NCBI GenBank assembly: GCA_022605405.1
Contig: JABYQQ010000003.1
Location: forward strand, 930,001 to 994,000
Direction of reading: 5' to 3'
Source of the DNA: Earliella scabrosa
Lineage: Eukaryota; Basidiomycota; Agaricomycetes; Polyporales; Polyporaceae
Length of the DNA stretch: 64,000 nucleotides
Shown: one piece after another, positions 11,977 through 22,155 of the stretch
Layout: each line of letters starts with the position of its first letter
How positions within the stretch are numbered: position 1 is the stretch's first letter
Notes under the pieces: model-generated
What the model was told of the DNA's origin: nothing
The model's input: the letters and a program-made list of their open reading frames with translations, nothing else
The model's database searches: none
Translations under genes and position numbers: made by a program

Positions 11977-12738
11977 TGTGTTTGAATTGAGGGAGGAGGA
12001 GGAGATGGTGGTGGTAGAGGGAAAGGATCGCAAAGATCGCGCAGAACTTTGGGGAGAGTGATGGCGATGAGATATGTAAGCCCACGGACTGACGTCTTTG
12101 TCACGCCGGTCCGGAGAGCATGACCGTGCGAGCCACTTTCCCCGGCATCTCACACTGGCCATGGGCCACCCTATCGTCCGCCGTGCGCTGCATCCCATGG
12201 CCAGTGCTGTAGGTAGCCCGAGTCTCACACAGGCCGCGCGCATCCAGCTGCACGCCCGCGAATATCCAACGACCGCAACAGCTCGCAGCCCACTGGGCAG
12301 CCGTCCTCGCCCATCGATAACAGGAGTGACACCGCGCGCAGACGCGTCGCGAGGGCTGCGGTCACGGTGCTCTCTTCTGTGACCTCCCGCGTCTGTGACA
12401 ACACACCATGTGCGTATATGCGCACCGTACGTAACCCCTACCCTCTCTGATCCCGTTGCAATAGGCCTTCTTTCTACTTCGATCTTGCGAGCTGCAAGAC
12501 GTCGCCCTCCTCGACTCCGTGCGGAATGGTGAACCACTGCAACCCCTACTGGCCATGTCACCGGACCACCGGCGCGGTCGGGCAATGCCGAACCACGGCC
12601 GCCCAATTGGCCCCTTCGCCAAATGTCTCAGGCGCACACACCTCAGACCTCTCTTGACTCGACTCGGTCGTTCGTCCTGGTTGACTCGGCTTTCTGCGAC
12701 TTCTCGTCTTGACCACCCCCATACGACGAGGAGCAGCG
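11977..12738. promoter_or_regulatory. Divergent promoter region of GND1 and the BCAT gene
   Basis: A 762-base gap between two head-to-head start codons. A short CT-rich stretch (on the GND1 strand, about 11988-12022) lies directly upstream of the GND1 ATG, as often seen in fungal promoters. The open frames crossing the gap show no recognisable protein. Confidence 0.45.
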
Positions 12739-14403
12739 ATGTCGTCCGGTCTCCGCGCCATGTTTCTCACCACCGCCCCGCGAAGATTCCTGAGCATACG
12801 CCCTTCGCACGCAACCAAGCTCCTCAATGCGCGATACAACTCCTCGATCGCGCAGGACCCAATGACCGGAGAGCTTGCAAAACTTCCAGACGTCGACGTA
12901 TGTCAGAGCACACACCCTTGCATATACGCTCACTATATCATTAACGCGTTCGTGTAGCCTTCATTGGTCCAGATCACCAAGACCACAGAACCAAAGCAGG
13001 TTCCCCAACCGTCCAACCTCGTCTTCGGACACACCTTCGTGAGTAGCTCGAACACTCGATATGCTGCATTCTCCTCACGGTCATTCAAGACGGACCACAT
13101 GTTGACCATCCCCTGGCACATATTGGAGGGTTGGGGAGCACCCAAGATCCAGCCATGTGAGTTCGCCGCTTGGTGGAGGACGATTGTCCGAGATTGACCC
13201 CCTTCACACAGTCAGTAATTTGTCTCTTCCCCCCAGTGCTACCGTCTTCCACTATGCACACTGTCTCTTCGAGGGTCTGAAGGCGTACCGTGATCAGAAC
13301 GGGAAGGTGACCTTGTTCCGGCCGGACATGAACATGAAACGCATGAACAACACGGCCGCGCGTGTTGCGATGCCTGTACGTGATGACTCCTCGGATTTTA
13401 GAGCCGTAAGGCAGGTGACCTTACCCTCGTTTAGACGTTCAATGGCGAGGCCGTAATCGAGCTCATGAAGCAGCTCATCCGGATGGACAAGCACTGGATC
13501 CCTGACCAGCCAGGTTACAGTCTGTACATCCGTCCCACCATGAGTACGTCTCACCCCCGTCACATGATTGGCTACCAGACACTCATGAATATATAAGTCG
13601 GTACTCAGGCTGCGCTGGGTATCGCACCACCGAAGGAGGCTCTTCTATTCGTCATTTGCAGCCCTGTCGGACCATATTACCCACAGGGCTTCAAGCCTGT
13701 CGCGTTGTATGGCACGACTGAGTTTGTGCGCGCTGCGCCAGGAGGTGAGGACCACCAGACCTCCATGTGATCCTGCATATGAAACATCGTTGTGACAGGT
13801 ATCGGTGCGTACAAGCTTGGCGCGAACTACGCGGCCGGCGTGGCCGCGCAAAAAGCTGCTGCTGCAAAGGGCTACGTGCAGAACCTTTGGCTGCACGGCC
13901 CTGAGCATTATATCACTGAGGTCGGCACCATGAACGCGTTTGTCGTGTTCAAGCATGCAGATGGTGGTGCGTTATTCGAAACAGCTCTCTCATAAACGCG
14001 TTACTAACGATACCCCGTTTCCTCAGTCACTGAGCTCGTTACGCCCCCGCTGGACGGCATGATCCTTCCCGGCGTGACGCGCGACTCCGTGCTCACGCTC
14101 GCCAAGGAGCACGCTGCGGGTCTGATAAAGATCCCAGAGCTCACGGACAAATTCGTCGTGTCTGAGCGCCCTGTGACGATGGGTGAGGTCAAGGAGGCAG
14201 CACGCAATGGCAGCCTCGTCGAGTTCTTCGGCTCTGGCACCGCCGCGGTCATCAGCCCCGTTGACAGGGTCGGGTACTTGGGTGAGGACATTGTAATCCC
14301 CACCGGACCGGATGGCATGGGCCCTGTGTCGCGCCCGTTGTGGAAGCAATTGACTGGCATCCAGACGGGCACGATCCCTCATCCTTGGAGTGTTGAGGTG
14401 TAG
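12739..14403 (+). CDS. Branched-chain amino acid aminotransferase (mitochondrial type)
   Basis: PLP enzyme, class IV fold, for the last step of leucine, isoleucine and valine synthesis and the first step of their breakdown. Eight exons: 12739-12900, 12958-13038, 13090-13156, 13212-13375, 13435-13543, 13598-13744, 13799-13966 and 14027-14403; 424 residues. The N-terminus is Arg/Ser-rich without acids ('MSSGLRAMFLTTAPRRFLSI'), fitting a mitochondrial presequence. Motifs: 'ATVFHYAHCLFEGLKAYRD', 'GPYYPQGFKPVALYG', the PLP lysine in 'GAYKLGANYA', 'EVGTMNAFVVF' and 'PPLDGMILPGVTRDS'. Exon 4 starts at tcagtaat so that 'FSNLSLPPSATVFHY' is continuous. The mitochondrial location is inferred from the leader. 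Confidence 0.93.
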
Positions 14404-14653
14404 GCAGAGGGCGTAGAGGGTGTGAGGGATTAGTTAGCTTATTGCTCGAGGTGTAATTGGATGCTTCATCATACGCGAAAGTTACTTGACCTCGGTGCGA
14501 GTCTGCGAAGTAACAGTCGGGCGTCCTCTGAAAGTGAGCTGATCATGTCGGAATCAATTGGTGACGTCATTCCAGTAATTCAAGCAATAAGCAATAGTTT
14601 CGTACTGATGGCACGGCGTCAGGGGAAAACCCGCTCTCGTGTGCTCTACTACC

Positions 14654-16161
14654 ATGACCTGCCCATATCGCACTAGTTCCCTCCTAGCTTCTCGCACACG
14701 CTCGCTCGCTCTGAGTACGAGCACGAAGTCTGTTGTCGCTTTTAAGCGCTCTCCTCAGGGTCCCACACGATGGTACGCCCAAGTGGGTTCGACTACGTAC
14801 CTCGGAGGCCCACCACCAGCCCCCGGTCTTACCTCCAACTCTCGCGCAACCGCGTCTTCATCACACCCAGAACCATCCGGTTCCGTGAGGCCATTCGATG
14901 CGCAAGTTCTCTCAGAGCTGCAGAAGGCTGCAGCAAGAAACCACACATTCACTTCCCATGGCGCCTCCTCAGCCCAAGTTGTATCACCCACACCCCTCAC
15001 CGAACTGGTAGAACAATACATGAAGCGCGCTGGCCATGTCCTTGGGTCTTCTCTTCCGTACGAGTCCCGCCCGACTGTCGAGCGACGCGCGCAGTTCGCG
15101 ACGGAGACGGACACGGACGACGGTGCGCTCGTCATGGTCGCACATGCCGTGCACGACCGCACGGGGAAGCACAAAGTGGCGTACAGCACAGGATTCGCTG
15201 TACATGCCCCTGGGATGCCTGAGGGCCAGAGTGTCTTCGTGACATGCGCGCACACCCTGGAGGAGGTGAGTCCCACTAGACATCGATGCAGAACCGATCT
15301 GGCGGGCAAGGCCCGGTTCTGACACTGTTGTTCACATCGGACTGCCCCCGCTTGTCCTGATGCTATCTGTCGATCCTGTACGTGGAGATCCGACACCATC
15401 CTCTCATGCGTCTCGCGAGGCCCACCGGGCCTGCCGTCGAGGACGACCAGCTCCTCTCCGGGTCCTTCATAATCTCCGGCCCGTCTGCCACGCCGACCTT
15501 CCGCCCTGTCAACTCCGTGCTCTCTGCAATGCATCGCGGTGACGTCCTCCTGTTATCCTCCGACTCGCCCCCCGAACCAACGTCCAGCGGGCCCGGTCCG
15601 CTACATTCGCTTCCTGTAAACCCGTATCCGGTGCATCCGGGGACACGGATCCGTGCGCATTTCGTTGCGGACAAACCGCCCGAAACGGGCCCCGTTCAAG
15701 ATCGTGAGGGGTGGACGCCGTGGGTAGGCGGGACGTGGCGGAAATGGGCCAAGGGCACGGTGGTGGGATACAGGGACTATGCTGGGAGAGAAGCGAAGGT
15801 GCGTCAATGGTGCCTTGACATTCAAAATGGTCTGTGACGTTCATTCCTCTTGGATTCTTGTTATCGTCCAGCCGGGCACGTACGACTCTTTGGCTCACCT
15901 GCACTTCATGCCTCCCCCGACGCCCGGCTCGAGCGGTGGCCCTATCATTGACGAGGAGAGCGGGTCTGTCATTGGCGTCATCCTCGGCACCCAGCTCGTC
16001 AACCAGGTGGAAGGCGTGCGCGGGTGGGGCGTCCCCGCTGAGATGATCTTTGAGGTGAGTCTGCCAGCGTGTACATGTAGATCTAGCCTTGCTAACGTTC
16101 GCCGAATCTCATGATGCAGATGTTTAGCCTACCGGGCCTCAAGTTGAAGAGTCAACAATGA
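14654..16161 (+). CDS. Trypsin-like serine protease family protein with possible mitochondrial leader
   Basis: Four exons (14654-15265, 15388-15798, 15872-16054, 16120-16161) give 415 residues. The first ATG is at 14654; the frame opens earlier only through a GTG codon. The leader ('TSSLLASRTRSLALSTSTK') is Ser/Arg-rich and acid-free, suggesting mitochondrial import. A chymotrypsin-fold triad can be proposed: His in 'FVTCAHTLEE', Asp in 'HRGDVLLLSSD', Ser in 'TPGSSGGPIIDEESG' followed by 'VIGVILGTQ'. The spacing and the GSSGGP box fit PA-clan serine proteases. No PDZ domain is visible, so it is not a standard HtrA. The substrate is unknown. The second exon acceptor (gtggag at 15381-15387) is the least certain border. 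Confidence 0.75.
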
Positions 16162-16272
16162 ACATGACCTTGTTTGTCTCTCCACAGAGCCGTCCGTGAC
16201 TAGGTATGCTACCGATCGAACCGTGTACATTTATCACACAATATTAGGCCGATGTAGGATACATCGGCACCG

Positions 16273-17265
16273 CTACGAACACCAGGCCTTGTGGTACTTC
16301 CAGCCCTGCCTCACGCACGACTCGCAGAAGTAGGCCTGCTCGCACTTGGAACAGCGCGTCTGGACATCATCCTTCCCGCAGTACCCGCAGAATTCGACCT
16401 CTCCTTGGGCGAGCTTGTCCAGTCTGTCCGCGACGTGATCTGTGAGCGGGCCTTGGCGCTTCATCCGCGTCTCGCTGTAGCTGAGCGGGTTGAACATATA
16501 CGTCTCCTTGTCGTGCTGCGCGTCGCGCGTTGCATACGCTGGGAGCAGTTTGTCCAAGTATTCCTGCTTGCGCTCCAGCGCGAAGAGTTCACCGCCCAGC
16601 CCGCGCCCGCCTATCTGAGTGATGGCGAGGTCGAGTACAACACGTTCCTCGGCCTTCAGCGGGTCGCCCAGCAGGAGCGCAGCCCACCGGATCTTCTCGC
16701 CGAACCCGGAGAAGTGCTCCTTGTATTGGGTCGTATGTTGGGAGTACTCGGAGATATAGCAGGACTCGTGCGGGGATATGAGCAGCTCTTGGACGCGCAC
16801 GTCTTGAGGGCGGCAGATGAGCTCGTACCCGGTCGAGGTCCGCGCGCGGAGGCGGGTGGTGCGCGGGAGGCTCTCGAGGACGCATTTCGCGAGGTCGGCG
16901 AGGAGGAAGCCGTTGTCGAACGTCTTGCAGCGCCAGAATGCGTCCTCGAGCTCTTGGCGTGTCAGGTGCGTTCCTCCCGGGGTGATGACCCCGCGTGGGG
17001 CGGCGAAGGTGTTAATGTCCACAGTCGTTGGCGAGGCACACAGTGGGTTTAAGATGTATGCGACTCGTTTGTCGTCCTGGAAGGCCTCCCACTCTGGAGG
17101 CATGTATCCAGGATAGCGCTGGAAGAGCTGTACGGGACTGTCTCCGCGGTTAACCTCGACGAGCTTGTCGGTGCGGAACGGCGGGTCTATGCGCGCATGA
17201 GCGTCGAGTACGATGGCTGCGAAGTCGTGAACGTCGAGCATGAGGTTGTCTGGTAGGATGGGCAT
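16273..17265 (-). CDS. MYND zinc-finger protein, paralogue 1
   Basis: Single-exon frame of 330 residues. The ATG at 17265 is chosen because it aligns with the start of the paralogue at 20060 ('LPDNLMLDVHDFAAIVLDA' versus 'IPDNFVLDVHDLAAIILHE'); the frame runs further upstream without homology. The C-terminus is a MYND zinc finger with all ligand positions: 'CGYCGKDDVQTRCSKCEQA' then 'YFCESCVRQGWKYHKAWCS'. The long N-terminal region is shared with the paralogue but matches no domain I can name. MYND fingers usually bind proline-rich peptides, so a protein-interaction role is likely but unproven. It is convergent with the protease gene (111-base gap) and divergent from the thioesterase-like gene. 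Confidence 0.85.
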   Translation of the reverse strand: MPILPDNLMLDVHDFAAIVLDAHARIDPPFRTDKLVEVNRGDSPVQLFQRYPGYMPPEWEAFQDDKRVAYILNPLCASPTTVDINTFAAPRGVITPGGTHLTRQELEDAFWRCKTFDNGFLLADLAKCVLESLPRTTRLRARTSTGYELICRPQDVRVQELLISPHESCYISEYSQHTTQYKEHFSGFGEKIRWAALLLGDPLKAEERVVLDLAITQIGGRGLGGELFALERKQEYLDKLLPAYATRDAQHDKETYMFNPLSYSETRMKRQGPLTDHVADRLDKLAQGEVEFCGYCGKDDVQTRCSKCEQAYFCESCVRQGWKYHKAWCS

Positions 17266-17907
17266 TCTCGCGACTGCACAACTTGGGGAAGAGGGGTGAA
17301 TGAATGGCTGAATATCAAGCTCATAGGGCCGTCGGCCTTGAATATGACAGTGCTGCACGCATGACGTAGGTATTCTATAGGTTACTTGCATCGATCTGGT
17401 CATCCGCTCGGGTACAATCGACGTCCATCCGCTCCGAGCCTGTCGGTGTCTCGGCGCTAAGCTCTCATGCATCATGCCTTCAACTGCATCATGTCCAGCC
17501 TTGTCCAGCTCGTCTGGTCCCTCGTCTTCGAGTATGAAAACCCGGTATCTAGCCTCTACACATAGGCATCGAGGCTCGGAGTTCGATCCTTCGGATTCTT
17601 GAGCTCGTACTTCCCAAAGGCTCAATTGCAACAGGGGTCATGGTGCTTGTCGGGTTTGCCTAATAATCGCCGGGCCGCAACCTATGGGATTCCTTAGCCA
17701 GGATGATGTGACTGACTGCGGCCCAACGCCGCCCAAAGCTCATTTGTCGGGATCTCCGGTCATCCTGAGGGCCGGCGTGGACAGGTTCACTCTGCCATCG
17801 TGTTTCTCGGCCAGCCTTTATAAGTATGTAGGGCCATCAACATGACGTACTCATCTCCCCAACGGCGTCCAACACCCGCGTCCACACCCACACGCGGGAC
17901 ATCACAT
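17266..17907. promoter_or_regulatory. Divergent promoter of MYND paralogue 1 and the thioesterase-like gene
   Basis: Head-to-head gap with no supported gene inside. It includes a TATA-like element at 17819-17824 serving the plus-strand gene. Confidence 0.5.
17819..17824 (+). promoter_or_regulatory. TATA-like box of the thioesterase-like gene
   Basis: A tttataag sequence sits 23 bases before the ATG at 17842 and 89 bases before the ATG at 17908. The spacing favours the second ATG, because transcription usually starts 25-35 or more bases after such a box. Confidence 0.5.
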
Positions 17908-18609
17908 ATGCCACCCTTTGCCAAGTTCAAGACGCAGCTGGAGGCATCCTCCTATCATGCTCCCGGTGGCGGCGAGGCATACAAGCCTCTCCGGGAAGCC
18001 GTCGTCGCGACCGCGACCGCGATGGGCTACGACACCGCGACGATGCTCGAGCACGGCGTCGTGTGGGCAGACGACCAGGACCCGTTCGCGCACATCAAGA
18101 ACCACGGCTATTCGCCCCACATATCGGCGTGCAACTTCCGGTTGTTCGAGAGCTTTGAGGAGCAGCTCGGCGACAAGTACGAGGATCTGCTCAAAGCTCG
18201 TGGCATCGGCATCATCATCAGGAGCTTCAACCTCGAGCTGAAACGCCCCGTGTCCTACCCCGACTCGGTGAGTAAAGAGACATTACAGCGCTCCCGTGGA
18301 TTGTGGATTGCTCACGACCGACACGATTTGCAGCTCATCGTGGCCATCCGGCTGAAGGATGTCAAGCCCGACCGATACTTCTCCACCACCTCCGTCTGGT
18401 CGCTGCGGCAACAGGCTATCGTTGCCGAGTCGTCCGGCTGGACAGTCTTTTACGACTACCGCGTTGGCAAGCCTGTCAGTCTGCTCCAGGCTGGTGGCGT
18501 CTACGAGGCGTTGTACAAGGCCCTCTCCGCGAGGGCGGCCCAGTCCAAGCTCCTCGCTGATAAGTGGGAGCAGGAACATCCGGAGCCCAAGAAGACTGCG
18601 AAGTTATAG
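17908..18609 (+). CDS. Hot-dog-fold thioesterase-like protein
   Basis: Two exons (17908-18267, 18334-18609) code for 211 residues. The pattern 'HGVVWADDQDPFAHIKNHG' followed by 'YSPHISACNFRLFESF' resembles the active-site helix region of 4HBT acyl-CoA thioesterases ('W-D-D-x-FGHVNN-x-Y'), and 'SFNLELKRPVSYPDSLIVAI' fits the following strands. Substrate is presumably an acyl-CoA, inferred from the fold only. An earlier in-frame ATG at 17842 would add 22 Ser/Thr/Pro-rich residues; it is disfavoured by the TATA spacing. The intron (66 bases) is a multiple of three with no stop, so retention would insert 22 residues into the fold. The gene lies between two MYND paralogues. Confidence 0.7.
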   Translation: MPPFAKFKTQLEASSYHAPGGGEAYKPLREAVVATATAMGYDTATMLEHGVVWADDQDPFAHIKNHGYSPHISACNFRLFESFEEQLGDKYEDLLKARGIGIIIRSFNLELKRPVSYPDSVSKETLQRSRGLWIAHDRHDLQLIVAIRLKDVKPDRYFSTTSVWSLRQQAIVAESSGWTVFYDYRVGKPVSLLQAGGVYEALYKALSARAAQSKLLADKWEQEHPEPKKTAKL

Positions 18610-19037
18610 TTTGCTGCGGCAATGTGCGTGGCCAGGTCGTTCCAGGTAAACTTCGAAGGGGTCAGCGGCAAGGAGTCATGTCGAATATTCGGGCTGGCAG
18701 GGGAGGGCGTCATTGGACTCACTGCGAGCTCCGGGCCCAGTGCATCGCAAACATCGTGGTTATTCACGATAGCTGTCAATGGGACTGTCAACGTAGTGAC
18801 CAACGACGTATGCGACGGGTCGAATGTCTTGCGGAGATGGCCATCTGGTCTAGAGGGTAGTCACCAGCGATCACTCCCCACGAAAAGCTGTCGAGCGGAC
18901 GGACAGCTTCAGTGAGACTTCGTTTCCGGGCAATTCAAGATTGCACGCGTGACGTCACGCGATTGAGTGGACTTCTCAACAAATCAATTCAGACCAAGGA
19001 CTAATGGAAGGCAGAGGGTGCTGAACCTACTACTGGT
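18610..19037. other. Convergent 3' region between the thioesterase-like gene and MYND paralogue 2
   Basis: A 428-base gap holding both 3' ends. I see no conserved frame or RNA gene in it. Confidence 0.45.
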
Positions 19038-20060
19038 CTAAGCACACCAGACCTTGTGATACTTCCAACCCAATACATGACAATCCGCGCAGAAATTGGC
19101 TCGTTTGCATTTGGAGCACCGCGCCGTCACCTCATCCTTCCCGCAGTACCTGCAGAACGTGTCCTGCCCGCTTGCGATCTTGCGTAGCCTTCCCATGACC
19201 AGCTCCACCAGCGCATCACCGTGAGCACGGAGTGTATCCTCGGAGAGGCGCAACTTTCCCGATAGAACATACTTCTCCAGTTCGTGAGCCACCTTCGGCA
19301 AGACCTTCCGGTGGTAATCGAACGCGCGTTCCAACGAGAAAACCTCGCCACCTCCACCTCTGCCGCCGATTTGAGAGGTAACCAGATCGAACACGACGCG
19401 AGGGTCTGACTCCATGTCCTCTGACTGGGGCACGCCGATGAGGAGGAACACCCACGGCATGCTGCCGCCAAAGCCAGACATGTGCTGCGACATGTTAACC
19501 CTCAACTGCCCAAGATCGGGACGTGGTTCGTAGTCAACGATGACACAAGCCTCCTTCGGGACGATGTCTATCTCCGCCACGGCCACATCACTGGGCTTGC
19601 ACACCACCTCGTGTTTCGCCGACGTCCTCGCGCGCAACTTGGCAGTCGCGGGCAGACTATCGAAGACCCGCTGAGCGACGTATCCGAGGACGTACCCGGC
19701 GTTGTAAGTCTTGCAGCGCCAGAACGCGTCCTCGAGCTCGCGACGCGTGGGCTCGCGTCCGTCGGGTGTCTTGACGCCTGTTGGAGATGCAAAGGTCTCG
19801 ATGGTGGTGCGCTGCGCGGCCGTGGAGTCCGTCTTCACGATGTACGCAACACGTTTCTGTCCCATCGTGGGCGCGATGTGCCAGTCGGGTGGAAGGATGT
19901 GCGATGGAAGAGTGACGAGATCAGTCGTCCCTCGATTGATCTCCATGAGCCGGGCATTGGGGAGGAGGGTTTCTGTGCGAGCGTGCTCGTGCAAGATAAT
20001 TGCCGCAAGATCGTGCACGTCAAGCACAAAGTTGTCCGGGATGGGAGCGGTAGATGCCAT
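19038..20060 (-). CDS. MYND zinc-finger protein, paralogue 2
   Basis: Single exon, 340 residues, ATG at 20060. It is collinear with the protein at 16273-17265: both have the 'DVHDLAAIIL' start, a 'RVAYI' strand, 'RRELEDAFWRCKTYNAGYVL' (paralogue 1 has 'RQELEDAFWRCKTFDNGFLL'), 'SQIGGRGGGGEVFSLER' and a C-terminal MYND finger ('CRYCGKDEVTARCSKCKRA', 'NFCADCHVLGWKYHKVWC'). All eight zinc-ligand positions (seven Cys, one His) are present. The role is unknown; the finger implies protein binding. It is divergent from the DnaJ gene. Confidence 0.85.
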   Translation of the reverse strand: MASTAPIPDNFVLDVHDLAAIILHEHARTETLLPNARLMEINRGTTDLVTLPSHILPPDWHIAPTMGQKRVAYIVKTDSTAAQRTTIETFASPTGVKTPDGREPTRRELEDAFWRCKTYNAGYVLGYVAQRVFDSLPATAKLRARTSAKHEVVCKPSDVAVAEIDIVPKEACVIVDYEPRPDLGQLRVNMSQHMSGFGGSMPWVFLLIGVPQSEDMESDPRVVFDLVTSQIGGRGGGGEVFSLERAFDYHRKVLPKVAHELEKYVLSGKLRLSEDTLRAHGDALVELVMGRLRKIASGQDTFCRYCGKDEVTARCSKCKRANFCADCHVLGWKYHKVWCA

Positions 20061-20277
20061 GGGTGGTGGGTTGAGTGCAAGAGCATGCAGTTGGCGCCCA
20101 AGGTGAGAAACCGGAGCGCCCGGACCGTATTCCAGCGCCTCTATGTAGGTCTGGGTGTGTGGCGTTCTGTCCCTCTCAGTATCCAGTCAACTTCGCCTGC
20201 GCCCCATCCACCTCTCACCTGGTCTTCGTACCCACCCCCACGACCGCGCTTGCTTAGCTGCTCTATACTGTGCCACT

Positions 20278-21627
20278 ATGTCGACCGAAGAAGAGGTCAA
20301 CCCATATGAGCTCCTTGGACTCACTCTGGAAGCCACAGAGCAAGAGATCAAGACCACATACCGTCAGCGGTCGCTCAAAGTTCACCCGGACAGGGTGAGT
20401 ATCTGCAGTTCTCTATCTGGTCAAACTTGAACGCCAACCCTGACAAAGAACACATAAAGAATCCCAACAATCCGGATGCAGGTAAGCATTAGGACTGAAC
20501 GCGGCCTCATGCAGCTAACTGACTTGGTCATTTCATCAGCACGCAAGTTCCATGAACTACATCAGGCGCAAGAGCTCCTACTTGACCCGCTTCGGCGGAT
20601 GGCACTCGACGCCAAGCTCCGCTTGAAGGAAGCCAGGAAAGCCAGGTTCGCAACCTACGACGCGAAGCGGAAGGGACTGGTGGAGGAGCTCGAAGAGAGG
20701 GAGCGCACCTTGAAGAAAGCTCGTGTGGAAAAAGAGGCGGAGAAGAAGGAGCGGTGGCGCGAGAACGAACGGATCATGGAGGAAGGGAGACGGCTGAGGG
20801 AAGAGCGAGAGCGAGAGCTACAGAGGAAGGAACGCGAGCGCGAGGAGCTGGAGAAGAAGACCCAGCAAGCGGCGAACGCTGGCATAGAACCACCATCGCT
20901 TGGTTAGTCCCTTACAATTGCGCGCGGCGAGCGATTCTGACGGCCCGAACCAGGTCTCTTGGACACCACTGTCCGCGTCAAGTACACTCTTGCCGCACAT
21001 CCTACTCTTACAGATGCGTCCAGCATCAGCAAGTTGCTCGCCCCGTTTGGTCCATTGGACGACTCATCGATCGTGCTCTCATTGAAGCCTGTTCCACCAA
21101 AGAAGCCAAAACGTGGAACTGCGTTAGTGCCATTCAAGCAAATCGGAGGTGCATTTGCTGCTGTATGCGCCAGTGGGCGAGCAGAAAGCGGACTCGGGGA
21201 CATCGAGGTTGACTGGGCGGAAGGCAAGGAGCCGGAGCTCATCGGTTGGCTAAAGAAGATGGGCCAATTGGGCGGTCAAGAACGTGGGAGTGGCGCAAAC
21301 GTCAGACCGACAGCAACGCCAACCACTTCGGTGGATTCTAAGCCATCAACTTCATCGCCAACGGTTGTGCCACCTCAATCAGAATCGTCATTCTCATCCT
21401 TCCCGTCAACCTTCGTACGTACATTTGCTATTTGTTTCGTCATATTGGCTCACTTCGTCTCTTCTCAGCCGGACCTGAACGCAGCGCCTCTGCCTCCCAA
21501 GCCCAACGCGCCGACTGATGTTCCCGGTTTGGATTACGAATCGCTCACGCTGATGCGTATGCGACAGGCGGAAAGAGCGCGCCTGGAGCGCGAGATCCGA
21601 GAGCAAGAGGCGCAGGAAGGCGATTAG
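20278..21627 (+). CDS. DnaJ-RRM splicing factor, DNAJC17/Cwc23-like
   Basis: Five exons (20278-20394, 20460-20481, 20540-20902, 20954-21414, 21469-21627) give 373 residues. An N-terminal J domain ('NPYELLGLTLEATEQEIK', HPD in 'LKVHPDRNPNNPDAARKF') is followed by a long charged helix rich in E, R and K (about residues 75-165), an RRM-like segment ('TVRVKYTLAAHPTLTDASSI' to 'ALVPFKQIGGAFAAV') and a C-terminus ending 'LTLMRMRQAERARLEREIR'. This order is that of DNAJC17/Cwc23, a spliceosome-associated protein. Exon 2 is only 22 bases and completes the J domain after HPD. The last intron (54 bases) is in frame and open. Confidence 0.88.
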
Positions 21628-22155
21628 CGACGTCTAGATGCCATCTACGTGTATGTCTACGTGTGTTGTGTAGCATTTTCTGGTGATCTGAAGCTGGCGA
21701 TGGTGACACCCCTGCCTTTGCGACACTTGCCATGACTGGAACTGTCCTTTAATCGCATGCATCCCTCGAACGATGTTACGGGTTCTGCGAGAGGGATTAC
21801 TGGTTAACCCGCCCAGCTTCAATAGCGTCGTGTGGCATGCAAACGACTGCACACGAGCAGGGTCTACCTTGCCCGGGGACAGCCTGCGACGTGTTCCCGT
21901 TATAGTCGAGATCCTCTGCACGCGCTTTGGGGCACTTTGCACCACGAGCGGGTGCGGAAGTATCGAAGCAAGATAACAAGTACACCTTGAATGGAGTGAC
22001 GCTTGTAGTGCTACGATAGCCAGCCTCAAACGTTATGGGATGCGGACATCGGAAGCTCATCTCTCGGCGGACTGTGATCGCAGGGATGGGACAATGGTTC
22101 GCCTGGAAGTCCATAGTACCTCTCCCTCCGATCTCCTTCCACTGGCTGCCGTCGC
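21628..22155. other. Convergent 3' region of the DnaJ and M20 genes
   Basis: A 528-base gap. Short frames exist on both strands, but none shows recognisable sequence. Confidence 0.4.

Noticed and set aside
11935..12606. 223-codon minus-strand frame upstream of GND1
   Set aside because: It only contains the tiny first GND1 exon at its end; the rest is promoter sequence without homology.
14639..14653. Upstream start for the serine protease
   Set aside because: The codon is GTG, not ATG; 14654 is the first ATG in frame.
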